Positions 1-11,700 of a DNA stretch of 64,000 nt are shown piece by piece. The DNA comes from Aptenodytes patagonicus (taxonomy: Eukaryota; Chordata; Aves; Sphenisciformes; Spheniscidae). Every line of letters begins with the position of its first letter. Within the stretch, counting starts at the first letter, position 1. The stretch spans positions 186,001 to 250,000 of the forward strand of contig NW_027472026.1 of the NCBI RefSeq assembly GCF_965638725.1. The letters run 5' to 3'. The notes beneath the pieces were generated by a model. It searched no databases, was not told the DNA's origin, and saw only the letters and a list, made by a program, of their open reading frames with translations. Made by a program: the position numbers and the translations under genes.

Positions 1-1890
1 AGTCAGTTTGGCACCTAGACTGAACCTTAAACCATAACAAAGTGCAAGTTGCGCAAAAACATGTGACGTCATTACATCCCAGCCCTATCCATCAAATGTG
101 GATAAAAATAGACGGCAAGTCAAGAGGGGCCTCCTAGCAGGGAAGGGAGGAAGGGAGACATGGAGCTTCAGCCCAGACCTTGGTGCCATAAACACCAGCG
201 CCCTGCAGGAGCCAATGCTCCCCTGGCCCTGGAGCAGGCTTGCTGGGCAGCACAATGTGGGTGCCCTGCTCCTGCAGGGAGGGATGGTCCCAGCTGCACG
301 GCATCACCTGGGCTTTCCTGCAAAACCTAGATCCTGCAGAGCATTCTGGAAAGGAATAAAGGCAAACTAACTCTGAAAGGAGTTCAAAAATCCCCTCGGA
401 CTCCGGCAATTTAAAGTCAGAGCACACTCAAAATGATACATACCTGGGACCCACATTAACTAAAACAAGGAGCTCCTGGCTAGCTGCATGTCACTGCAAG
501 ACAAACCCCTCAGGACTGCCACGCTGTAAAGCAGCTTTCAGATCCTCTGCGCTCTTCCAGTCATACTGTGGCTAAAAGCATAGCAGTGCAGTTCAAGCCA
601 CAGTCCTTGAGGTAGCAGTGCCCAGGTCACCTGGTGAAACTGGATAAGACCAGAAAGGACCCCCAGTTCCACATCTCTGAGTGCCTCCTTGCTCAGGGAC
701 TGCTGAGCAGAACTGGTCCGTTTGCCCTTCCAGACAGTGGAAAAGGAGAACTCATCCCAAGCAGCAAATCCTTCCTGCCTCACCTCCCACATGCAGAAAT
801 CCTGAGTGGAAACCAAAGCCTGTACCTTTAGACCCATTATCTCACTGCCTGAGATCCCTAACCTCCTCAGCCAAGAGCCCCAGCCCAAATGGAGGCACTC
901 CAGAGGTGTGCCTTTGCTCAGGACAATCAAAGAGGAGTTCAAGGAAAGAGGGGTTAAAGGCAGCAGCAAGCCACATGAGCCGTCCTGCCAGCAGCACTCC
1001 CTCCATGGCACTGTGCTGCAGGATGCATGCAGACCTTCCCCAGGGTCCATGACTGCAAACTGGTGGTAGGATGAGGTGAGACAAAGCAGAGGACCAACCT
1101 GAGAGAGGCCTGGCAGATGGACAGGACAAAGACTGTGACAAAAGGTCTCTGCAGCATGCCATACACCAGGGGATCTCCAATGGAAACTGCCTCTAAGGGG
1201 CTGGTGAAGGAAATGGGAGCCAGCTCTTAGGGCAGGAGAAGGGCAGGGTTATGCTGCAGAGCACCAAGCTCCAGGCAGGCAGAGACCTGGGCTCCAAATG
1301 CATGCATAGAGCAGAGCCCTGCCTGGTCTGGTGGAGACGAGGGCCTCTGTGTTACACTTCAACAGCATCCCATGGGCAGTGTTCGGCAGCAGGTCTGGGC
1401 CCCTGCTTTACCACAGCCTGCTTGGCTGAGCCTGAGTGGGACAGAAAAGCTCTGTTCTCACTGCAGAAAAGAAGAATTAGAGGCACAAGCCTGCTGTTTC
1501 CTGGGCACAGGCAGGCTGGGAGCTGCAGCAGCGTGTCATGTTGAATCTCCCCAGGACAGCTGCCTCGGGGAAGGGGTCCGAGCGCGATGCAGGGTGTCTG
1601 CACTGCCCTGCCCACTGGTGAGTGTTGGACTTCACAGCTAAATGGCTAACAGCTTGAACCCTGGAGCATAGCTGAGGGCAGACAGCTGCTTCAGGAGGTC
1701 ACGTTCAGTACAAAAGCATGGAGGCCACCAGGATGGACCAGGTTTCTCCTGCTCGTTGGTTGTGTGACAGTTGGGACAACCAGCAAATGAAAAACCATAT
1801 GACTTATGCCTGCAAATGAACAGGCAAGACAAATATGCTCTATTATGTATTATCCAGTAAAGAAAAATTAAGTCATAGAAGGAAGATAAA
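1..1890. other. Intergenic DNA, no gene recognised
   Basis: Open frames of up to about 170 codons occur on both strands, but they overlap each other, lack splice logic and resemble no protein I know. I see no repeat with a clear family signature here. Confidence 0.5.
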
Positions 1891-1894
1891 GAAG

Positions 1895-2170
1895 TTTACT
1901 CTGATAGGACAAGAGGAAATGGCCTCAAGTTGTGCCAGGGGAGGTTTAGATTGGATATTAGGAAAAATTTCTTCACCGAAAAGGTTGTCGAGCACTGGAA
2001 GAGGCTGCCCAGGGAAGTGGTTGAGTCACCATCCCTGGAGGTATTTAAAAAACGTGTGGACATGGCACTTAGAGACATGGTTTAGTGGTGGACTTGGCAG
2101 TGTTAGGTTTACGGTTGGACTCGATGATTTTAAAGGTTTTTTCCAACCTAAATGATTCTATGATTCTATG
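1895..2170 (+). mobile_element. CR1 LINE 3' fragment
   Basis: This is a 5'-truncated CR1 copy of about 275 bp. It carries the conserved end of ORF2 (the stretch encoding [14 protein letters not shown] in one frame is the usual '[16 protein letters not shown]' region read out of frame). It also has the 3' UTR with 'ggttggactcgatgat' and the terminal microsatellite ATGATTCTATGATTCTATG. The tail on the right fixes the orientation as plus. It is not coding. Confidence 0.9.
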
Positions 2171-3115
2171 TGGATGAGGCATTGAGGATGAGGGGGTGAG
2201 GGAAGAGGTAGTGGGATATAGGGGCATTGTCCAGATGGGGATGAGGGGGCAGTGATGATACAGAGGACGATCGCTGCTGTGGGAACATCCACTGATCCTG
2301 CATCACCTCTGCCTCCTGTCATTCCTGTAATGTGTCCAAAGAAGTCAAGGGTATCACATGCTGAGAACACTGCGCTCAGAGTGACTGAGTTTGAACAGAG
2401 ATCTAGGACCTAGCCAATTCATGCTGCTGGATGCAATTTATATGCCTCAAAGGACCTTAAGGATTTGTGTATGAGCTGCCTATGCACAGAGCATGGCCAG
2501 TCCAGGGACACAACAACATCCAGCTAAGGACACATCCAGTGTGAAATGAAAACAGCAGAGGTCCACAAAGAACATGTGAAGACCAAGTGTTTCCTCCGCA
2601 GAAAGCATGGAGCCGCAGAGAGCGTGAGAGCAACTCCTCTAGGTCAGATCTAAGCCCTGCATATCCCTGCATCCTATTTTTGCAAGTTGGTATAATAGTG
2701 GATCCCAAGAGGAAAAGCACAGGAACCAGAGCTGGGACCGAGCAGTATTTCATCTGTTGCAGACTCACAGCTTCTGACAATCCGCAGCTTAGAGCCCTCT
2801 TGAGCCAGAGGCTGCATCTGCATCTCTGTGTTTAATAGCCCTCAATCAATTTTTCTCCCACAAATTTGCCTAATGGCTTTTAAAATCCTTTTCTACTTTG
2901 GCCGCTGTAAGCACCCGATGGCAATGAATTCCACAACATGTCACCCATGAACATTTTACCCCAAGAAACACTCAAGTAAAAAATTACTCCCATTCACATG
3001 TTTTACAGCTCTTGCCTAGCCTTTTCATCGGGCATCCCAACTACCATTTTGTGTGAAATGGTGAGTAACCATTCCTACGTGCTCTCTCCATGCCATTCAT
3101 GGTGCTCTTAGTCTG
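2171..3115. other. Intergenic, no gene; possible ancient CR1/L3 flank
   Basis: No coding signal is visible. The stretch from about 2840 has the texture of a decayed CR1/L3 3' portion leading into the relic at 3120, but I cannot align it base by base with confidence. Confidence 0.35.
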
Positions 3116-3119
3116 CGTA

Positions 3120-3560
3120 TCCCCAGCTCAGCTGTTGCTTTCCAAGCTGAGTAGTTAGTTTCATGTGAAAGCTTGTCCACACTTTTGATACCCCTTCCTG
3201 TGTCGCAAGAGTCTCTGCAGCTCTTCACAGCCAGCTTTAGAGCTGACTGTCCTGAATAGCTTGGTGTCATCAGCAAACTCTGCCAACTCATTGTTCATCC
3301 CTTTTCTGGATTGTTTATGAACGTGTTGAAAAGCAGTGCCTGGTACTGAGCCTGCCTTAGGTACCACAGTACATTCTCTGGCCATTTAACATTTGCATTC
3401 CTCCAAACCTCTCAGGCAAATATCTCAGCCTGGCAATTTGTCACCATTCATATTATTGATTTGTTATATAATCTGATCTTTTGTCACCTCATTTTGAGAC
3501 AATTCCTCTGACTGTCCTGTAAAGAAAGGCTTCCTACAGAGTAAATGCTACAGCAGAGAA
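3120..3560 (-). mobile_element. Ancient CR1/L3-type LINE relic (RT fragment)
   Basis: Read on the minus strand, 3161-3385 encodes a degraded reverse-transcriptase stretch containing ELAEFADDTKLFR. This is the catalytic FADD box of CR1/L3-clade LINEs followed by the usual TKL. The upstream VPQGSVLGP-like part is decayed, and the flanking 'tgtcacctcattttgagacaattcctctga' is typical of old CR1/L3 sequence. It is much more diverged than the CR1 copies at 35-57 kb, so it is an old insertion. It is not coding. Confidence 0.6.
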
Positions 3561-4985
3561 CGAACTTTGCTTTTTTACTATAGCCCTGTCTCTCCAGTGA
3601 CCCCATTTACACCCTCATCATCCTTGAGCTCTACGTATCTTCTGCTCAGGTTCTTGCCTTCAGTGTTTTTGAGCACTGCTTTTTACCTTTTGGCCAGTTA
3701 TTTGTCAAAATCTCTTTTGGTGTACATTTGGCCTACCTTCCTTGTTTGGACAGAGCTTTTACTTGCAGAGGATGTCTGTTAAAACTGGCAGATCACTCCC
3801 AGTGCAGGCTGTCCCCGCATCAGGTACAGCTAAACTGGCAGACAATTGGCAGAGCTGCAACAGGGAATCAAAGTCCACAGAAGATGGGAGGCTGTCACAA
3901 GAGTGCCACGGGGGCTTGTGGAGGCACAGGCAGACAGGAAGGGCACCTGGGGTGTGCTGTGTATTTTATGTTTGGTTCCAACCTTTTTATTCCCTGTCCT
4001 TGTTCTTATTCCCAGCTGAACTTTTGCCTTCCACTTTGATAAGAACCAGTGGTTTACTTTCCTACAAGTCCTGTCTGGTAGGCACAGGACAAGGTCACCA
4101 TGGGAGCTTGTGGTGCTTGGCTTACAGACTGGTAGCAGGGTGGTGTAACAGGTGTGTGTGCCTGGAGGTGGCCCGGGACATGCTTTCGCAGTCCAGGAGG
4201 TGGTGACAGGGTCTGCCAGGGTCAGCACAGGGCTCACACTGACAACCAACAGCCTTCCAGCAGGGATTTACCCAGGTGGGCTCAGACAAGGGTATGCCAC
4301 AGGGAGCTGGCAGCAGCAGCTCAGGCCCTGTCAGAGTGTCCACGGCAGTGCCACAGGGCTGTAGCTGGTGGCATCAGGGTAACTGGTAACTGTCAGAGCA
4401 GGACCTGGTGGTGGCCCACACAAGGCAACGCCTCCTGTTCGTTTATACGGTGGTTCAGGGAACGGGATTTTGTGCACGATACCTGGTGTGCACCATCAGT
4501 GCCTTCTTGTCCAATAGCTGCCCTCGCTGTCGTTCGTCCCTTTTGGTTAACCACACTGGATAAAAGGAGTAACGGTCTGGAGGAAGAGAATGTCTCCCAA
4601 AACAGCAAGCAGGCACCCGTGCTTATACAGAAGCAGGGTGGAACAAATAATGAACATGCTAAAAGAAACCAGAGATGGCCACAAAGAGAAGAAAAACATC
4701 AACGAGCCAGAAACTTTCCAGAGGAATGAAAACATCTGTAAGACTTCTTGCTGGGAGCTGGTGAAGTGGTTTCTGGGTGCACAGTGCCTGGGCGGGCACG
4801 GGAGCCCAGCCAGCTGCTCCCGCCTGGGGTGCAGCCCCCAGCATCCAGCACGGAGCAGCGGCTGTTCAGGGAAGATGGCGAGGTGGCAGTGTTCAGGCAC
4901 TACGGGAAGAAAGGGAAGGGCTGCTGCGAGGAACACGGGAACACGGAGGCCCCACCGAGAGAGGACTGGAAGGGTGGCAGATGCC
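3561..4985. other. Intergenic DNA upstream of the NRBP2 CpG island
   Basis: Several open frames of 100-190 codons occur on both strands in moderately GC-rich sequence. None shows conserved-domain character, and I regard them as chance. GC content rises from about 4750 into the CpG island. Confidence 0.45.
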
Positions 4986-5390
4986 TGGACGGAGGCCGGG
5001 ACGAGGAGACGGCCAGCCGGCGGGTGGCCGGCATAGGCCAGGCACTGAGACGGATGGGTCAGGCCTGGGAACCGGGGCTCTGAGGCGGGTGGGACAAGCC
5101 CCGGGGCCTCCCCGGGCAGGGGTACCTGCGGGGAGCAGCTGGCGGGTGCGGGGTGGCGGCGCCGGGTCCTGCGGGAAGCGGGGCTGCGAGGGCGCCGGCC
5201 GGCCCCGACGGCGGTGCGGGACGGCCGGGAGCAGCGGGGCGGCCGCGGGGCGGGGCGCGGTGTCCCGGCGGCGCATCCCCGGGCCGGGGTTGCGCGGGGC
5301 CCCTCCCGGCGGGGCGGGCCGTGCGCGGCCGCACGTCCGGAGCGGGGCGGGCTGAGCCCGGGGCGGCCCCGCGCGGCGCTGTCAGCCCGC

Positions 5391-5605
5391 GGCTCGGCTC
5401 GGCTCGGCGCGGCGCGGCGCGGCTCGGCTCGGCTCGGCTCGGCTCGGCTCGGCTCGGCGCGGCTCGGCGCGGCGCGGCTCGGCTCGGCTCGGCGCGGCTC
5501 GGCTCGGCGCGGCTCGGCGCGGCGCGGCTCGGCTCGGCTCGGCGCGGCTCGGCGCGGCGCGGCTCAGGTCGGCGCGGCTCGGCTCGGCGCGGCTCGGCTC
5601 GGCGC
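5391..5605 (+). repeat. (GGCTC/GGCGC)43 pentanucleotide tandem repeat abutting the NRBP2 start codon
   Basis: The tract is 43 consecutive pentamers in perfect register. All are GGCTC or GGCGC except one AGGTC at 5566-5570. Only GGGG separates it from the ATG at 5610. It is very probably in the NRBP2 5' UTR. GG dinucleotides every five bases could form two-tier G-quadruplexes, and GGCGC/GCGCC strings could form hairpins. The NRBP2 frame is open through the whole repeat back to an in-frame ATG at 5214. Confidence 0.95.
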
Positions 5606-5609
5606 GGGG

Positions 5610-5726
5610 ATGGCGGTGCCGGAGCCGGACGCGCGGCTGGCGCAGGAGAAGGAGGAGGAGAGCGAGGAGGAGAGCGAGATCCTGGAGGAGAGCCCCTGCG
5701 GGCGCTGGCAGAAGCGCCGCGAGCAG
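5610..5726 (+). CDS. NRBP2: NRBP2 coding exon 1 (residues 1-39)
   Basis: The exon runs from ATG to the donor gtgggc, ending in phase 0 after RREQ. It encodes the acidic segment and the diagnostic ILEESPCGRWQKRREQ, shared by NRBP1 and NRBP2. The codons are very GC-rich because the exon lies in the CpG island. Confidence 0.97.
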
Positions 5727-8700
5727 GTGGGCGCAGGGCGCTGCGGGACGGATGCTGCCGCCACCGCCGCGGCCGGGCCCTGCGGGGCCCCGGGCTGTGC
5801 GGGGCACCGAGCGCTGCCCCTCGCCCGCGGCCGCCCCGCGGGCGCCCGCTCGGGGGCAGACGGCGCCTCCAGACCGTGTCCCGCCGGCCGGGGCCGGGAC
5901 CGTGGCGGCCGCATCACCCGGACACGGGCAACCCTGCCGAGACCCGGTCGGCTCCCGCAGGTGCCCAGGGCAAGGGTGATGGCCGCGGCCGGAGGCCGAT
6001 GCGGAGAGCTGTCCCGGAGGCGCGGGGTGTCCCGGTGCGAGGAGCTGGGCTCATCGTGCCCCGGTGCGGAGAGCCGGGCTCGCCGTGTTCCGGTGCGGTG
6101 TGTCTCGGTGCGGGGAGCCGGGCTCATTGTGCCCCGGTGCGGGGTGTCCCGGTGCGGGGAGCCGGGCCGTGCCCCGAGGGAGCAGGGCAGTCCCGGGTGT
6201 GCAGCCCGCAGCGGAGGACACCGGTGCCGTGCTGGGCCGCCCGCTCACAGCCAGCTCGTGGGCCCTGTCGGAAGGAGACCGAGCGCTGTGGGAGCCAGCG
6301 CTGAGCCCGGTCCTGGAGGTTGGGCTCGGTCTTTGAGGTGTGCCTGGTGGCAGCGGTGCGGGTGGCAGGTCGGTAACCACGGGTCGCTGGCCGGGCAGCT
6401 CCTGCGGGAATGAGGACTTGCATGTCCTCATTCGTGGACAATCGTGCCCCCAATCATGGGGCATGGCGGTGACGGGTGCTGGCCCCTGCACCACTGCCTC
6501 CAGGGCTGGAGAACACAGTTCCTCCTCTCCAGATGAGGGATTTGGACCATTTCAGCTTATCTTCCCGGCCCAGGGGCTCAGCACAGCCATCCTGCAGCGT
6601 GTCCACCAGGGTTTTGCAGTGCTCCCATCATCACCCCCTGCCCTCTCTTTTCCAGATGTGTAATGATCATCTCCCCTGAAAGTGGAGCCTGAGCCTCCCT
6701 GCCTCCGTCAGGGCACCCAGGAACAGGGACCAAAGTCAGTGGGCGAATCCTGACCCCAGGCAGGGGTGGGACAGCACTGAGAGGCAGACATCACAGGCAC
6801 TGTCAGCTTCTGAAAGGCAAAAGGGCCCATCCAAGACCAATCCTGTTCTTTATCTTCCCACCATCACCTGTTAACGACCTGTCAGTAGTCCATAGTGCTC
6901 TAGTCTGGATGCAGGCTGCCCGTGTTTTAGGCTGTTTTCCCAGTCTGGGCTTTGCTGAGGTCTTGATAACCTGCTAATGTCGATGCCATCAGCACCTGCC
7001 CTTCTCGTGTCCCTCTGTGCTTTCAGGTGCTTCTACACCCACACGTCACCCTTCCATCTGTTCCTACTACCTTACCACCTCTGCCCACATCTCCTCTACA
7101 TCAGGGCCTTGCATCAGGGCTGGTGCCTGAGCCTTGTCCCACAGTTTGCATGCCACGTGGTGAGTGCCAGGACCTGACACCACATTCAAAATCCCATGGC
7201 TCCTCCCCCTGCTTGTCCTTGGTGCTCCCGGAGTATCAGAACGCACCCATGTGGCACATCTGAGGTGTCGGAACCATCTTTGTCTTGTGTTGTTTCATTT
7301 ATCTTTTTTGGGACGGGCTTTGCTGGCGCCCATCATCAGCCGTCCCTCTATCCGTGCCCTGCATCTGAATGAGCTTCAACTGCTGGTGCAGGCGTTGCAG
7401 TGTGCCCTCCGTGCCACAGATGAGGTGTGGGGTAATGGTACAGGCACAGCTGACAGAAAGACCCCTGCCTCTCCTGTGGTATTTCTGCCAGGATGGCTCT
7501 GCGGGACAGCTGAAGAGGTGAGGAAAGCTGTGCAGAAACTAGTTTTTTACCCTGATGCTCCTGTAATTAGATCTACAGACTTAAAATGACCTCCACTGTA
7601 TGTTGGAAACAAGCATTAGGGTGGAAACATTTGGTGTAGGTACTGGATAAGGTCCTGTAATTTAATCACATCTAACCTGTAGTTGCATTATGTTTTTTCA
7701 CACAGTTCTTGAATGACGTGTGTTAATCTGTGACCCACCAAAACAGCCTGAAACCCCTAGTTGTCCTTCATGAAGAAATGACTTGGAGGTCATTTCTCAT
7801 TTGAACAATCTCCATCTATTTTGACCTATTGGTGACACTTAATGATATGTATTTTAACACTTAATTTTGACAAGGGAGCTTTCTGGAGTGGTGTTGCAGT
7901 GGCTGGAACTGGCCCCTGGGGGGTTGTGCAGCGCGTGGGAGAAGTGGAATCAAATCTGAAGCGCAATCCCATCAGTGACATTTCCACACAGATGTTTTGG
8001 TAATTGGTCATTGTGCCGTGCTATCCATCTGCAGGGTTTTTTTCTTGCTGGAGAGGTGGGACGGGTGGATTGGCCTTTCCTGGGTGTTGCAGGACAGCAG
8101 ACAGTGGCAGGAAGGCTTGTGAGTCTCGGTGGTTTGTGATACGGTCACACATCACAGTGATGAGTTGCAGTGCTACAATCACTTCTGTGGCAACACAAGA
8201 GGCCTGCTGGCTGCTCACCAGGTCCATGTTGCTGTGCCGTGGCAGGGTTGCGTGCCCTTGGGGAAGCAAGCGTTCAGGTGACGGACCCAAAGGAGAGCGG
8301 CCTGTTTAGCAAGTGGATGTTTCAGGGTCTGGGATCTGGAAAGCTGCCGTGACAAAACGCACATGAACTTGAATGGGGAAGTGGTAGCACTGCCTAAATT
8401 GCAAATGTAAGTGAAGGAAGTTTTGTGTAAGAGACTAGTTTGTTGCAAATCCATAGATGCTTAGTTACGTACCAGGAAGAAAAAAACATCGTTGGCTGTC
8501 TGTAAGCTGTCGATATGGTATCTTCTAACATCGATGAACAGCCATTCTCTTTAACATACGTTCTGATTGCCATAAGCACTTCAAGTATTTTTACCACTAG
8601 GGATTTTCCCTCACTATCCTGATGTTTCATTATAATTATTTATTCTCCTTAATTTGCTTTTACCAGAACAGTCGAGTCCTTTGTGGAATCCACAGTGCTG

Positions 8701-11700
8701 TGCTTGATCTAAGGTCTTGCTGTTTCGAGAATGGGTCCAGAGAGGTGGGAGAGCTGCCTGTGACCTCCCGTCTCTGCAGCAGGCAGAGAGAGCCCGGGCA
8801 CGTGGCTTGGAGCAGTGTCTGGAGCCTGGAGAGTTGAAGTGAGCAGAGGCAAGCACCCCATACAGTATTTTAATGCTTTAACCGTGATGCTCAGTAGTAT
8901 GGGCTGAGAAGCAGCTTATGATAAATTGCTAGTGTGTATGTATTAATTACAGGTACACAAGGACTACACCTTTGGTTTTACGCATGGCCATTGTAGCCGT
9001 ACTCCACTGGGAGAATGCAGAGCAGCAGCTCACAACCCTACTGTGCATCATTACACCACATTTCAGGTACAGACGCAACAGCTAAAATGTGTCGTGGCCC
9101 CGGTGCCAGATCTTATTGCTGTGCTGTGTCTGGCCAGACCCACCAAAGAAGAAAACATTTCTCTTCACAGCTTCCCTTGCCTATTTATGATGCATATATT
9201 CATGATGGATGTGAAGTCACAGATTTCCATGAGCAGTTCAGGAAATAAAAGCACTTACAGTATCTCTGCAACTTAAGTGGAGAAACAGTCATGTGAATCC
9301 TTCGGTGACTTCATGTTCAGTGTCAGCACAACCCGTGTTCTGCCTCTTTCATTTCTCTCCCTGCTATTAGTGTGAAAGTGCAGCAAAGGAATGCTGCTGT
9401 TGTAGACTTTTCCATTTAGGAAGATATGTTCTTTTCAGCGTTGGTTTGATGACTTCATTTACTTTTTCCATCCACCCTGTGGAGTAAGAGTAGCAAGGAA
9501 GAAGAAACTTGGTTTACTGCTTACGTTAAACGTTTTGCAACTTTCCTTGTCTGAATAGTTTCCTGAATGAGCCCTAGCACCTTGTTACTAAGAACAAACT
9601 GGTTTTATCCATGCTGCTTTGCTCTTGCAAAACCTTTATCCATTTGGAAAAGGGACTATTACAACCAGTAGATATTTGTTGACTCTGCTGTTCACGAGCA
9701 CTGGTACCACTGCATTAATCTGTAACATAGACCAGGTTCAGGCTATTATTTAAACAACCTCTCCAGCATCATTCCCATCCGTCTCTGGGTGTCCCCGCCT
9801 GTCAGTTCTGCCCGTTGTGCTCCCTGCAGGAATGTCCTGGACTGAGCATGCTCTGGGTTGCCTTTGGTATTCCTCAGGGCCCTTCCCCTTTGGATGAGAG
9901 CATGTGCTTGCTGTGGCAAAGCTCAGCTGTGGTTCACGGGACCGAATCTTAGAGTTGCTTCTCTGCTTGTAACTCTGCCATTGCTTCTGACACGGCGTTC
10001 TGCTTCACGGTGCTGGCAGCTCCGGCACAGCTGCTGATGGCTAAAACAGGGCTGGTCGCATTTTCGCTTGAAATAGTCCATTGCTCCCTCCCCTTTTGGT
10101 CACCTTGTTTAGTAAAAGGGTTAATGACTGAAAGTATAGTGATACAAAGCCCTTGAACTATGACCTTTAACTTCTAAAACCAGCAGGATGAAAGAAAGGA
10201 AAAAGGGAAACAATAATAGAAAGAAAGAGAAAAAATGCTGAAGCAGAGTTTAAAGAAAATAAAGTGGTTTTAAAAAATCTGCAAGAGGGGGAGATTTTGA
10301 AGTGTTGCTATAGGTTCCCACAGATCAGAAAATGAAAACAAAATATGGAAAAATAATCTAAGCATTTGAATACTGAGGTGCAAGGGGGTTGCCTTTTTTT
10401 AGGTATTAATTATGTTTGCAGTTTGCAGTGAGGATAACCAGTTCTGTGATAGATTATTTGGAAAGCATCCAACTATTTAATATTTGCCACCAGAGTTATT
10501 TTTAAAAGCTGCTTTGTTGCCAGCCCTCCCAGGAGACTAGGACTTGAAGTGTGTTCTTGTGAAGTGCTTTTCCAGAGCAGAGGGGATCAGCTGAAGGACT
10601 TAGCTCTTTCTTTTCATGCCATCTATTTTTTTCTACCCCTTACTGGTTTTACGGCTTTTGTTTGCTGTTGTTTAACTTTCCAGGATGAGTTTACTTGTGA
10701 ACCTGCTGGTCTCAGCTGATCAGACAGGTTAATATCGGAAGGCTTTGCTCTGTGCTCCAAATAGGAGGTGGGGCACCCCAGATGGTTTTAATTGAGGATA
10801 TTTGTGAAAGCAAGATGCAATTGTTTGAACTAAGGTGGCATAACTCACTGATAGATAAACTTTGCTGGAAGCAGATAGTGAAGTCCTCTTCTCAGCATGT
10901 ATTCTGTGGGTCTGGCAACAAACAAGACTTTGCATGCTAGATTTAGTGTCCTTCTCATTACCCTTCTAGTTTGTGTGGGTGATGTGCGGGAACTGTTTTG
11001 CCTTTTGCTTCAGGTCTGCTTTCCCTGTGCTGCTTTCTCCATTTCAAGGATCCTTTAATCCTTTATGATCTTACCCAGTCATAACAATCCTCTGCCTTGT
11101 TCTCACTGCTGGGGAGGGAGGTGACGTTAGCCGAGTGGTAAAGGTTAGTGCAGAAACTTGTCCTTTTTCATGCAATAACATGCTCTTTTATTCCCATTCA
11201 TATTCTCCCCAAGAATGCCTTTCTGTTTGTAGCTTGTTGCTCCTGAGCTACTTGGTGTGCTCCTAAGGCACTACCTGTCTGCTCTAGCTTCTCCACCATG
11301 TCCCGAATGCACGCAGCTCAGCAGTTCCCAGGCTGCTCCTTCTGTGCTCCCTCCAAACTAGACACGAAAGAGAAGTATTACAATTACCAGCGTTCTCTAT
11401 GTTTTGTTCCCTTTCCTGTTTTTAACCAAGCTTTTTTTGCCCTTTCATTGGTTTTCCCATGCAGGTATTTTTGTTTACAGTGGCCAGACATTGTATATGA
11501 GTCTTGCAGGCTTGTACACCTTTTGTGTCCCTTGTCTTCTTTCTCCTTTTTCTCTGATGTAACCAGAGAACACACACAGTCCCAGAGGCTTTTATATTTT
11601 ACTTCTGGGACAAGGGAGGTGTCCCATGGTCATGTTACAAAATGGATTAAAAGATGATCAAATGCTTATTGGTTGGCTCTTCCAAGTTAGCATTTGACAG

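Larger units (their letters stand above)
4990..6330. promoter_or_regulatory. CpG island / presumed NRBP2 promoter
   Basis: The sequence becomes extremely CpG-rich, with many CGCGG, GGGCGG and CCGCCC GC-box-like strings, and no TATA box near the start codon at 5610. This is the usual architecture of a broadly used CpG-island promoter. The transcription start cannot be fixed from sequence. It is probably somewhere upstream of, or inside, the pentamer repeat at 5391-5605. Confidence 0.75.

Noticed and set aside
5382-5807. Antisense Arg/Ala/Pro/Glu-Ser repeat frame opposite the pentamer tract
   Set aside because: It is a translation shadow of the repeat with no start context, domain or splice support.
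5153-6413. Open frames of 383 and 399 codons over the NRBP2 CpG island as independent genes
   Set aside because: They arise from the stop-free GC-only repeat and CpG-island bias. One of them simply contains NRBP2 exon 1 in frame and runs through its splice donor.
9015-9276. Two overlapping 77-codon frames ending near an AATAAA at 9244
   Set aside because: They have no splice context and no homology I can recognise. An AATAAA in AT-rich intron sequence is common.
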